Part shown: one piece after another, positions 35,271 to 47,230 of the stretch | How the letters are laid out: every line of letters begins with the position of its first letter | How positions within the stretch are numbered: position 1 is the stretch's first letter | Assembly: GCF_901709675.1 (NCBI RefSeq) | Contig: NC_051100.1 | Coordinates: forward strand, 9,582,786-9,646,785 | DNA length: 64,000 nucleotides | Reading direction: 5' to 3' | Source of the DNA: Syngnathus acus | Lineage: Eukaryota > Chordata > Actinopteri > Syngnathiformes > Syngnathidae | Notes under the pieces: generated by a model | Told to the model about the DNA's origin: nothing | Databases searched by the model: none | The model's input: only the letters and a program-made list of their open reading frames with translations | Made by a program: the position numbers and the translations under genes

Positions 35271-37994
35271 GCAAATGAAATATGAATATTTCTAATCACT
35301 TATTCTGCAAAAAATCACAAGTTAACCTAATGAACAGACAATGATAAATTTAGCTCTTTGAGAAAACAGCACACAAATGAAAGAAATGGTAGTGTCCTAT
35401 CATCACCCTAAAGTCAACCAGGAAGTGGCCCGCATTTGTACACATAGATGGACAAACAAACACAGTTCTGCCTCAGTGGAGATCCGCGCCTCATTGAGTA
35501 CCGTTCTATTTTGACATGAAATGACACCTTACCAATATCATACAAGGGCCAAGCCCAAATTGACAGACAGGCCACTATGTGGAAGCTCGGAACAAGCACT
35601 CTCTGTGTTGGAGCAGCCTCGTTTGGAGACAAGGATAAAAAAAAAAAAGTGTATGGACCTTTTCAAGGAGATCCTGTATTGCCTTCTCCAGCAAGTCTAT
35701 GTCCCAGTGTGAAGAGAGACTTTGTTGCTGTTTCACAGTTTGCACCCCTTTAACACACCTCCATAATAGTATCTATGTCTGTGCTTTTCCATTTGGAAAA
35801 CTACGTTTATAATGTCATATCCCGGGCCTTAGGGGGGACAGAGTAAACTCGAGAGAAAGTAATCATCTTAAAGTTACAGTGGCTCGCTGTTGGTGCACAC
35901 TTTGGTATCCAGTCTTACCTTTTTGTATCTTAACGTCAAAGTGAGTGTTGGACTGACAACGCAGACAGCGCTAAGTACTTCAGTCATGTGCCACACCTGC
36001 TAATCGCAGTTTTCTCTGTTGAACGTTGACCTTTTAGTTTAGCGACTGTGTAATCTCGTTCGCAGCTGTCCTCAGCACCGACATGCAGCACACACTTTCA
36101 CTGACACATTTCAGTGGTTGAATTTACTCAATTTTAATAAACCGAATTAAATCCACAAAGGTGATTTTTGGGGGCAGATTTCCCAAATGTTTTCTCTGCA
36201 AGACCTGAATTAGAAATGAGCTTCCTCACTGTGATCCATGCTACCATCACAGGAAGAGAATGAGCATCTCTCCAATATCTACCAGCAACTTGATCATTCC
36301 TGCTGCACATTAGCATTTGGCACTATGAGCATGGTTCCAATGTAAAAGCGTTATGACATTATTTTAACTGGAGGGCTCGTTCCTCTGAGGAATCAGACAA
36401 GCTGCATGATTCTGTGGTGCTGCACATACAGCGATCAGTGGCGAGCTTGTTTGTCACGCTATGTCTCTCGGCTGAAGGCGGAGGCCGAGTGATGACTGGG
36501 CTCTTGTGTTTGCTGCTGGATGGGTGACAGCTCGGGTCAGAGGTTCTTTTTCCTCTTAGCTCCATTTCTCTCCCTCGGCCCGACGGCCCAGCGGCTCAAA
36601 GAAAGGATTTGATGGAAGGGACTTCGGAAGCTCCGAGGCGTCTGGCAGCAGCTGCGGCCTTCCCGTCTACATCCTGAGGGCCGGTAGGGCGGCTCTGTGG
36701 CGGGCAGCAGAGTGAAACAAGGTGCACACTGTGACTTAAACACAGAGTGAATGGGGCGGGCGCCTCAGGTTACCTCAGAGAGTATTACCATGAGAAGGGA
36801 GCAGGAGGGGATGATGAAATTTACATCGAACAAAAGAATGATAAATCATCCCAAATAACCATCCACCCAGGACTGTGCTTATTTACCGATGCAGATAGCA
36901 GATGATCCCACCGTCATCGATAATTATCTAATCAATCGGATGAGCCGTGACCATTCTGACATCAATTGCAGTGTGACGTAAGCCATCACACACCTTGTCA
37001 AGTTGAAGTGATTTCACCACTCTTGAGGAAAACAGATATGTTGTATGCCATGAAAAAAAAGGGTTTTAATAATGACTTGGACAGGACTGAAATTGCTGCC
37101 AGACCACACAACTCAGTGTGGGACCTTTGTGTAGCAGTTCTGTTAATGACTTCCTCCATGCTGGGATGATGCAAAGTGACAAGATGTTTTTGCTGTACCT
37201 CTCTTGAAAATCTGTGTTGTTACTTGGCAGTGTCAGTTCAGCTGAGGGAACAGCTGCTTGTTTGCCTCGAGTTACATGAGAGGATGTTCACCGCGGTCAC
37301 GTCCAAGCGCAGAGCCAGAAGGGCCAGCTGCAGGATGGCGTCCTTGTGGGAGGGCTCCAAACAGACGGAAGCTGCTTGCGTGGCTTTGTCTTACGGGTTT
37401 AATCGATATTACTCCTCCGAGTTAATCCAAACAACCAGGATGCACGTTATCTTGGGAAGTTAGGTTTGACAGGTACTTTGTTTTTCTATCTATGCTGCTG
37501 ACTCAAATACAAATACACCCACAGATGTATTTTGTGAAAGCAGCCACACATGCAGGCTTGCAGGAGACTGGTTTGGTGTGCCTTGCTCAAGGAGACCATC
37601 TCTATCAATATTTCTATCTGATTGTTCGCGTGTTGAAGTACGTACATTCTGAATACATATAAACATGCCATTTGTCTTCTCTACTCAGAGAAAGACTTTT
37701 GTACGCCATGGAATTAAATATTGTCTGCAAAACAGAATCCTAGTGATTGACTGAACTATTATTCCCTGTTGGGAAGGATTTTGCCCCAAAAGGTCTATCT
37801 GCTTAGCTGTTAACAAATAGCAAGGATTAGCTCTACAATCATCGGGACAGTGAGCGCTGAGGTATTAGTGGTCGTGTCTAAGCTGGATTTAAAACGAACA
37901 GACCGTTCGTCTTGACTGGAAGATCGCAGGAGTGTCGAGTGGAAGGAGAAGGGAGCGCAGCAAGACTTCATGCCTTGGCATCGACATTCAGGCC

Positions 37995-40900
37995 ATGGAA
38001 ATAACACTGAAAGCTTTTCCTATGAAGGTTGTCAATATTCCTTGGAGGAATAACAACCTGAGTAATCTGCATTCAGAGCCTCCGCTGTCTGAACATGGAG
38101 AGACCATCATTGGAGTCTACCTGCTGGTCTTAGGTAGGTCAGTTGTTACTTAATACAGAACTTGAGTGGTTCAGCGACTCATTCAAGTATTTAAATGAGT
38201 TGCTTATAAAGGACCTAGCTAATACACATTCCATTGAATAATCTTTGACGCCACTATGCAGTATAACTTCACCAATAATCACAATCTGTCCTTTCACAGG
38301 CTGGCTGTCTTGGTTTGGAAACAGCCTCGTGATGTTTGTCTTGTACCGACAAAGGGCTTCTCTACAACCGACAGATTTCCTCACTTTAAATCTCGCCATC
38401 TCGGATGCCAGCATCTCAGTATTTGGTTACTCCAGAGGGATTTTGGAAATATTCAATATCTTCAAGGATGATGGGTTTCTAATCTCCTGGATTTGGACCT
38501 GTCAGGTAAATCAACCACTCCAGTACAAAAAGATTCCTTTGTTACCCCAGTCTGTTGAGCTCACTTAGCCAATCATGATCTTAAAGCCTGTATCCCACTG
38601 AGCATCGAGGGTTAGCCAAGGTTTGCACAAGGCCTGAATGTTGATTTTTCATCAAGGTTCATTCAAGGTCGTAAAGTCACAAAGATGTTCGCCAGATATT
38701 CGCCAACAGTTTTAATAGTCTTCAGCGGTTTTTGTTGAGAAAGAAAAACTGTTTGCAACCTTTTAGTAACCCTGACAAAATTCCAACGTTCGCTATGGCT
38801 GCAAACCCTTGTGGCTCAGTGATGCCACCTGTATTCATCTGCTTCCTTCATTTCGCTAATCACAACTAATGAAGTAAATTAGTGAAATCTGTCTTTGAGT
38901 CAAGTGGTGCTGTGGATCCATGTGTGTGAAAGGGATTTTGAGCGTAGCTGCATGCATGTGAGCTGAAGGTTAAATCTGTAATAAGATTACAAAACGTGGA
39001 GCTTTTTACACGAGGGAACTCTGATCACAAGCAAACGGAAAAAACACATCAAAAGACGCTGTAGAATTGTTGCATAACATTCCTAAATGTTGGATATACC
39101 GTACCTCCAACATGCTGAGGCATGAACCCCCAAAGTTAGACGAAGTGATCTCACTGTGATGGAGAAAAAAATTGTAGAGGTTAATCTTGCTCTCTGTTTT
39201 ACCTGAGAAAGAGAAAGGGAGGAGCTCTGCTTAATCCGTGAATCCTGCATTACATTTCTGTCATCCTACAAATGGGTGCTTACACAATTTGAAAACTGCT
39301 ACTGTACCTAATTAAATTTCAATGACTTAATGTCACGTGTAAAATCAGACAAGTAGGCTCTGCATGATGTGAGGGGTGAAGGTAACGTGATGACGGACAG
39401 TAATAGGATTACAACTAAGAGAGATCAAGAAAGGGATCAAGTACGAGACCTTAACTGGTTCAAATCACCTGCAAACACAACGGGGAGCATCGGGGGAGCA
39501 CAGTCAAAGCCAGATGGAATCATAGTATCATTCCCTTTAAAGAGATCTGGGATTCAAAGATAATCAGACATTTGTCTTTCTAAACAATCGACTTATCGAA
39601 GTAAAAAAAAAAAAATCCTTGACTCAAACCACACAAAGCAGGGTGCTTAAAATGTAACCTTAAAAAAATGCATATACAGTACATATGAACGTGAAAATGT
39701 GTTTGCAAATTTGAACAAATCAGAAGCATCTCAAAAGGAATCATGTTCAAATTTGGAGATTCCAAAGTACCGCTTAGAATAGGTACTCCTCCCCCCCTAC
39801 AAAATCATGACAAAAATCTAAATAAATTAATTCTTCTACCCATCTTTGTGCTTCCATCTAGGTGGATGGTTTCTTCACATTGCTGTTTGGGCTGGCGAGT
39901 ATCAACACTTTGACCGTTATCAGTGTCACAAGATACATCAAGGGATGCCACCCCAACAAAGGTCTGATTCTGCTCTCACACCAAACAAGCTTCTCACCCA
40001 TGTCCACAGTACAGTCTTCACATTCCACTAGTTCCTGCCTGAGACAGGGGACTAATAAAACATTAATACTAACTTCAGCGATGGAAACAACCACCACTTC
40101 TCCCCTGTGATTCCACGTGCCAACATGTCATTAAGTTATTTAAAGTTTCTATTTTCGAGTCTGTGACTGCGGCGAATGTTTTAATCGTGCTCGTGTTTGC
40201 GGTCGTTCATAAAAGACAAATCTGTCTTGGTGGTTAAATGTGTGGTATCAACATTTTATGGACATCTGAGGGAGTATAGCTCCTAAGCATATTCTTGCGT
40301 TTGGGTTGGAACTGTTAGCCGCCCTGCAGTCGTTGCTGCAACATCAACAAAAGGTATTGCAAACTTTACTGTATGTCAAACGGCTTATTGACATATGATA
40401 AGTGAGCCTAGCATGAAGAAGTGCTTTTCTTCCAAAGAACACAAAGCTGCGTGTACCAAGTCAACGCAGGTCTTTTTTTAATTCCCTTCTGTTTGCTGAG
40501 GTTGTTATCATAAGAAAGAACCCATTACTGACACATTCTGGAATTGATAACAAGACAAGAATTTTCCTTGTTAAGTCTGTTATTTGTCTGATTCGCCTTC
40601 ACTTATTCATGGGAGCTTCTTGGAGGTAAAGTTGCATAATAATTCATTGTATAATTAATACAAGTAATTGTATTTTTTTTGTAGGTTGCTGCATCAGCAT
40701 GAACACCATCGCAATATCACTCATCTGCATCTGGACCGGAGCAGCATTTTGGTCTATTGCACCATTGCTGGGCTGGGGCAGTTACACAGGTCTGTTGACG
40801 GAGGATACTTCACTTAAAGGATTATCACCTTGATATATTCATAACTACATGTCTGACCCTGCAGATCGAGGATATGGAACTTGTGAGGTGGACTGGTCCA

Positions 40901-41899
40901 AAGCCAATTATTCCACTATCCACAAGTCTTACATCATCTCCATTCTCATCTTCTGCTTCTTCATTCCTGTGATGATCATGCTCTCCTGCTACATTTCCAT
41001 CATCAACACTGTCAAAAGCACTAACGCCATGTCAGCCGAAGGTTACCTCACCGCCCGCCAAAGGAAGGTGGAGAGAGACGTGACAAGGGTACGCAAATAC
41101 ATCCCACCCTCCAGAAAAGTCATGCTAATTAGCATGTCTGAGTCACAGTTCTGAGGTTAAGAGTTCAAATTATGGCTCCAGTTTGTAGGCTCTCCCGGGG
41201 ATTAAATGGTTTTCTCCGGGGAGCCTAGTTTCCAAATTCCCAAAACACAGTTTAATTAAAATCTCAAAATTGTCTTTAGGTGTGATTTTTTTCAATTTTA
41301 CAAAACAGTCCCTCCCTGTTGGCCAATAGAGAGGAAGTCAATTTGCATTCAATTCACTTACTGTAACGTACACAGTCCAGATTTTCTCTATGTCTTCTGG
41401 TAATTCTGACTCATGTTCCTCTTTCCAGATTTCCATTGTAATTTGCACAGCTTTCATCATGGCCTGGTCACCGTACGCAGTCGTCTCCATGTGGTCTGCC
41501 TGGGGGTTCCATGTGCCAAACACAACCAGCATCATCACCCGCCTCTTTGCCAAGTCGGCCAGCTTCTACAACCCGCTCATCTATTTCGGCATGAGCTCCA
41601 AATTTCGCAAGGACGTGTGCACCCTCCTGCCGTGCGTCGGGGAAAACAGGGATGTGATCCGTCTGCAACGCTTTAAAAACATCAAGCTTAAGGCTCAAGC
41701 CGCCCCTCCACCCGCACCACTTCCTGCCCAGGTACTGGAGGCCAAATACACAGCGAAAGACATGATGCGATACAATCCTGACAGTGACTCGGGAGTCAAC
41801 AGTCCTCCTCGGACTCCTCCATTTGAGAAACAAGAGATCTTCCATATTAATTTGCCCTCGCATATCGAAACATCAGAGTATTGCTGTGACAGACTCTAA
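37995..41899 (+). CDS. Neuropsin-group opsin (OPN5 family, OPN6-like candidate)
   Basis: Six exons, 37995-38133, 38300-38505, 39862-39961, 40685-40789, 40865-41088 and 41429-41899, splice in frame to 414 residues forming a seven-helix receptor. The retinal-binding lysine is K300 in LFAKSASFYNP, followed by the NPxxY motif (NPLIY). The conserved disulphide cysteines are C114 (WTCQ) and C190 (YGTCEVDW). The DRY position reads TRY (138-140). Residues AWSPYAVVSMWSAWG in helix 6 resemble OPN5 (AWIPYAVVSVWSAFG) more than peropsin. The C-terminal tail is about 105 residues, Pro- and Ser-rich, with KSP-like phospho sites. I believe it is one of the non-mammalian OPN5 relatives (OPN6/OPN5L2), but the exact subgroup is not certain. 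An upstream GTG-started frame extends the first exon, but the first ATG is at 37995; another in-frame ATG is at 38022. Confidence 0.88.
38596..38821. mobile_element. MITE-like inverted-repeat element in opsin intron 2
   Basis: The left end reads CACTGAGCATCGAGGGTTAG followed by CCAAGGTTTGCA; the right end, reverse-complemented, reads CACTGAGCCACAAGGGTTTG followed by CAGC. Terminal CACTGAGC is shared exactly, and the following GGTTTGC block is shared at slightly different spacing. About 226 bp, no coding capacity. This looks like a small non-autonomous DNA transposon; I cannot name its superfamily, and the target-site duplication is not clear. Confidence 0.5.
41150..41287 (+). repeat. Decayed SINE head in opsin intron 5
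   Basis: The order of blocks GAGTTCAAATTATGGCTCCA, GGTTTTCTCCGGGGAGCC, TTCCCAAAACACAGTTTAAT and CTTTAGGTGTGAT follows the SINE at 54044-54316 with many substitutions. It is an old plus-strand copy. Confidence 0.55.
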
Positions 41900-42016
41900 A
41901 GACCGGGCCATTCTACTTAAACACATATATGACTTATGAGGGAAGATTAAAGAGATTTTTCTATTTTTTTTGCTCTTATCCATCTTTATAAGGATGTAAA
42001 ATCCATTATTACTCTC

Positions 42017-42022
42017 AATAAA
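42017..42022 (+). terminator. Polyadenylation signal of the opsin gene
   Basis: AATAAA lies 118 bases after the opsin stop codon and is followed by a T- and TG-rich stretch, as expected of a cleavage site. Confidence 0.7.
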
Positions 42023-45000
42023 TGATTTTTTTGTCTGAAGGGTCAATTTGTGTTGTCTTTCATTATTCTAACTGTCATTCAAATATTGATTCATACAATG
42101 ACCGCATTGTTCCCATAAAATTGCAAACGTAGAACATTCCAAAATGTGTCATGAAGACAGAATCGAGTTTTAAGGCTCGGACCAGAACGTATGCCGCTTC
42201 AAAGTTGCTCATTGGCACCAAAACATCTGGAAACTGTCTCCAGCTCATCCCAAAGTATGTGATGGCACTCACGCACAGGCTGCCTCTGGCTCCTCATGCT
42301 CACGTACTTCCTACATCCTGCATTCTCTAGACCGTGTGGGTATGGTGTCTGCGCCACTAAAAAGAAGCTTTTATTAACACTGTCAGGGGTTCTTTGTTTG
42401 ATAGTGGTCAAGTCTTGTACTCACAATCTACAACAATGTCAATCGCTGAATAGCGGCTAATCACAACAGGATTTTTCCCAAAGAACAACAAATTTAAACA
42501 TTCAACTTTACGACTTAAAGTGACAAAGGAGTTTCCTACATGAGCAATCAGTTTGGAAAAGGCAAACTGCACCAAGAGGACCGTCATTCTGTTTTTGGGG
42601 TAAAGTTCATGAAAAAGGCTTTTTTTTCTCACATAAAAAGCACACCAAACACCTTTGCAAGACACCTGAACTGCAATTGTGAATCTCCTCACCTAATATC
42701 TGTGACCTCTGACCTTCTTATGGTTATTCTCGATAAATGGCCCATAATGGCCCTGTTACGTCTGCAAACATTAAATCTATTGTATTTTTTTTTCATGATC
42801 ATTTTTAGTAAACCTGGACTTTGTAAAAATGGGGATCATGTAGGAAATGAAATGCTCACACTTATGTATGAAATTATAATTTACCATTGCAAATAGTTGA
42901 ATTTTGAGGTGCTATGCAGCAAAAGAACAATGCAAGGAAGGTCAAAGCTCAAACTCAAACCTTCAGCCTTCGAGCTGTGACTCAGGTGTGTTAACTCCTG
43001 TAGTACAGTGATCCCTCGCTACTTCGCGTTTCGTTTATCGCGGCTTCACTACATCGCGGATTTTTTTTTCCAAATTAAAAAAACATTTAAAAGTCAAAAT
43101 AAAACGTCTAAATTGAGGAAAGGTGTCTAACCTTTAGGACAATGTAGTATTGCTCCAAATGTTCGTTGACATTCCTTTAGAAGTCCATTTTCGCGCACGA
43201 ACGCGAATTAGCATCTTTCCGCTAACTCGTTAGCCTGCCCAGTCCTTGTTGGTGACCGTACTTCGCGGATTTCACTCTATCGCGGGTGGTTTTTGGAACC
43301 AATTAACCGCGATAAACGAGGGAGTACTGTGCTGCCACTATTATGTATATTGCAAAATTAATCAACATGTTATTGCGATTGACATCGTACATCTCCAACA
43401 CTGTGTGTGTTTATGTTGGTGTGACGTGACCACATCAGCCGTGTAAGTGATCGTGGATATGAATTGAAGAGTGCATCTGTCAAGCAAGTGTTGATTGTTG
43501 TGTGTCTGTGAGTGTGAGTGTGGAAGAGGAGGCGTTGACTGTGGCGAGAGTGAACGCTGGACACATTCAAATATGTTTTCTCTCCTGCGCAACAGAAAAA
43601 CACAAGTAAACAAAGACTTACAAGTAAAGATGATCTTTGCAATGTGCTGACATGCTGCATGGCTGCAGGCTCAACGCATCCTCTCTGTGCGTGAGCGAGG
43701 AACTCGCGTGTCTCAAGTGGGACGGGCAAGTGAGGAAACTCTGGCTCCATCCACTTCTCCACTTTTAATCAGCAGCTCCGATCATGCACGACTAAAAAAG
43801 TCCAGGTGGAGGCTTCACTCACTTGAATGGAGGCGTCAAACTAGCGCACAAGGATTTACTTTCGCAACGTGAGTTGCTGCGAGATTACTTGAACTCATTG
43901 AGTAAGTTATTTTTAATAACTTGGTGGATGATGGCAAATTTGGCTGAATGAAAGCTATACTTTCTTTCTTTCTGTGCGTAATTGACGCGAGTTCAGGCTG
44001 ATTGTGGAATGGTGTTCCGGCCGGTCTGTTTTTGTTGTTGTTGTTGTTGTCTTGTTTTTGGGGGGTTTTGTTTTTAACCTGTTAGAGTTACAAAAACGCT
44101 TTTCATTTTTATTTTAACGTCAATATTTATTTAAAGACTGCAACACTCTTTATTTTTTATTATTATTTATTATTATTATTTATTAATAGCAAAGATCCTC
44201 CCACTTTTTTTGAATGATTTTAAATAGAATGAATTAAGTTGTCCAAGGCAGCCATTCAAAGAGAAAAACTTTTCACGAGTGGTGATTAATTTTTACCCTC
44301 CAACCTCTATATTGAAAGACTGAACTTTGAGAAGGCATTTTTTTTTATGTTCATGCATTGCACACATTTCTTGCACTGTCCTGTATTTTACATGTCTACC
44401 AAGTTAGATCAGGGAAATGTTGTAAACAAAACTTCTAGAAGCAGACTGGAGCAGGCTGTGGCTTGCACAGAAAGCAGTGCCAGGTATTAAAGTATTCCAA
44501 GCTGTACTGGGTCTGATCACCAAACAGGGCTCATGGTCGCTCGAGGCTTTAAAGATAACTTTGAAGATTATATTTTCTCATTTTTTCCTTTCCAAACCTC
44601 CCTCAAATAAATCATTTACTGTCATAACATCCAGTAGTAAGTGTCATAGTTACATTTACAACTGTATGTCAGTGTGCGTAATTAAGCCCTGCAAAAGTAC
44701 TAAGAGGGTAAAATGGCTATAATTATAATATTTTCAATTACATTATTATTTATGTGAAAGCCCTTAAATGAAAGCTGAAAGTCTCCGCACACACACGTGC
44801 ACCACACCGTAAGATAAGATTTTACCCAATGACAAGAATCGCTGACCCAATCAAAGTATGTTTGGTCAAAGCTTTTAGAGGAGCACTCCCATGATGCTTT
44901 CACTTGATTTGTTGATACAGCACTTGGCACATGAAACATGCTTACAATACAACTGTGACACCAGTGAATGCTGGGATTTAGCAAAACCAGCACATCCCTG

Positions 45001-47230
45001 ATGTACGTGTCATCTCTAACGATAGGATGAATATGCAGTTGTGTGCAAGGTTAAGTTACCATGGCACTGAAGTCACTTTTATTTATACTGGCAAAGTGGG
45101 TCAATTTGGGACAAAATGCACTTTTTCCACCTTGTTCCTTCTGACTGTGAGTATTTGTTTAAGGAGCGGGAATGTATAAAAGGCCCTTTCAACGCCTCAA
45201 GTGTGTACAATGCAGGTGTACTGTATGCCGACCGGTGAACTTTTGACTGGATTGCACTTTGAAAAAAGGCTCCTGCAGCTGCCCTTCATCCTGTTTGCAG
45301 CGTCTTTCCACCTGATTTCCAGGTGTCCCTTATCAAGCACAAGCCGATTCCTGCTGATAGTGCATCAAATGGAAATACCCCTGCAGCAAATTTTTACTCC
45401 TCGTGCAGTATGCATGAAGGTTTGGGAAGAGAGTTCAATTCTGTTTTGCGCTCTTAATCCACTTTGTGGTGAGGGGGTTACCCTGATGAATGTGCTATAA
45501 TTCCTTCAGTTATGTGGTCTGTCTGAGCTGACAGGTTTACTACCGAATAAGTGAGAACTGTTGCGCAGAACCTTTCACCTTCTGAATTGGATGGGGAAAA
45601 TTCCTCTGTCATTTCCGTTCCTTTTCTGTAGCATCTGTGGAGGGATCACTACTAGTGAACGAAGACCTATCAAAATTCTAACATGGATAGGTAACAACAG
45701 CTGCAGTTTGAATTTTTTTCCTTGATTGGAGAGAAGCAATATGAGCTGTAGACAACTTTTCATTTATTTCTATTGGGTCAATGGTATGCAAACAATGAAG
45801 AGAGCTCCATTGTGGGAAATTGAATGAGAAAGTCTTTGACAAGTACCCTCCTTGCAGTAGTTGACTTAACTGAGCAAAGTGTGATGAATTGTCCCTCCAC
45901 TCCCAATGCAGGCCTGCCTTTTAGTAGCAGAGTATCTGCCCCAGCTTGCTAAAGTCAACTCATACATGAGGGAAATGGTCGTCCCTGACGATGCAGAAGA
46001 AGTCATCAGACTTCCAGTGCAGTGGAAAAATGAAGTCAGTGCTCATGAATGTGAGATCAAAATGTTTAGCTGCATCGGGCATGTTTTACCGCTGCTGTTT
46101 AAGAAGTTAAATCGGAACAATGTTCTCGGTAAAAACTATGTCGATTAAAGGGGGTGGAAGGGATTCGTAGTATTTAATTACTGTGTATTGGGTTTCTAAA
46201 TGGAACATGTAAAGACAGCGGAGAACAGAATAGGGCTGTCACTCATGAATACTTTTAGAATTGATTATTCCATCAATTAATCAAATAGTGCGTTACAATT
46301 TTATTTTGCATGTAAGTGTATGACAACCTTTTTTTCTGTCCAGTTACTCTTTATTGACCAATTACTGTTGTATGTTAGATATTGTTTAGTGAATAAAAAA
46401 AAAAATTGAAACAAAAACATATTAATAAATATAAAAAAACATAAAACCTATAAAAACAATGATATTTTATTGTGTATTCTTTCTGACAAATATGTTTTGA
46501 TTGGCGGTCTTTATCAATGTGATTGTTGGCTTCAGTCGCGGAGAGCAAGCTATCTTATGTCATATAATAGTTTGTTCCTTTCACATGGTTAAATAAGTCC
46601 ATCCAAATATTCATATTAGTGAACCTCAGTGTGACCTTGGTCCTGAGATGGTCACATTGGTCCTCTTTCACATTGATCTGTGTGTGACGAGAAATCACCT
46701 TCGTGGGTGGTATGGCATTCCAGTGCCAACAGCGAGTTCATCCAACAGTCTGTCGGTGAAAAGCAGGTGAAAGAAAGTAGCTCAAAGGCCTTTGTGGCTG
46801 CTTATCAAGGCTTGAATCAATACTTCAGCTGACCTGCAGTGTGGATTCCATTTTTGCTCGTGTTCACGCCAGACAAAAATAACTGGCGTTCAGCTTCATG
46901 TGGTCATCACAGCCATCTGATCTGTTCAATCTAATTTTGCTTGCACTACTCTCTAATTGACTCCGCATGATTTCATTTGTATTCTTTTGCGACAAACAAG
47001 TTTGTTACAATTGCCAGCTGTGAGGTGTGGAGCCTCTTTATTTTGTTTGTCAATACACAAGCCGCGTTATATTTGATCGTCTTGTGTGGTTGAGGAGGTA
47101 TGCAGCTTTTAGTCCAGGTCTTGCACAGTGGGAGAAGTATACTCAAATGTTTTTTGTCAAATGTTTTTGCTCACTTTTCAAAGAGTTTACACAAGGACAT
47201 CTGGCCCACGGAACCAACATCCACTCAACC
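42023..47230. other. Opsin-vit intergenic stretch
   Basis: No assignable exon on either strand. A Tigger-like MITE occupies 43006-43329. TG-rich sequence lies at about 43400-43520, and a TTA-rich run at about 44154-44185. A TATAAAAG at 45175 precedes an open frame beginning at ATG 45210, and another open frame starts at ATG 45906; neither resembles a known family. The vit promoter and 5' UTR must lie in the right-hand part. Confidence 0.5.
43006..43329. mobile_element. Tigger-like MITE (324 bp)
   Basis: The left end starts CAGTGATCCCTCGCTACTTC and the right end, reverse-complemented, starts CAGTACTCCCTCGTTTATCG. Both then run into TTATCGCGG / ATCGCGGA repeats. This resembles TcMar-Tigger elements, whose ends begin CAGT and contain TCGCGG. 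A TA precedes the left CAGT, but the right side is TG, so the expected TA duplication is not intact. There is no transposase; the interior is AT-rich. Confidence 0.7.

Larger units (their letters stand above)
28569..37994. other. Gene-poor stretch between spast and the opsin
   Basis: About 9.4 kb without a coding exon that I can assign. All longer reading frames lack splice context or family resemblance. The stretch holds retroelement fragments at 32867-32933, 34781-34870 and 35149-35270 (separate entries), a faint SINE trace near 30976-31010, and a simple (TAAGTCTC) run at about 34843-34870. Regulatory DNA or non-coding transcripts could be present but show no diagnostic sequence. Confidence 0.5.

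Noticed and set aside
36359-36743. GC-rich minus-strand open frames
   Set aside because: No splice sites or family resemblance; probably GC-rich intergenic sequence upstream of the opsin.
37932-37994. Upstream extension of the opsin first exon
   Set aside because: The longer frame begins with GTG and a basic non-opsin peptide; the first ATG is at 37995.
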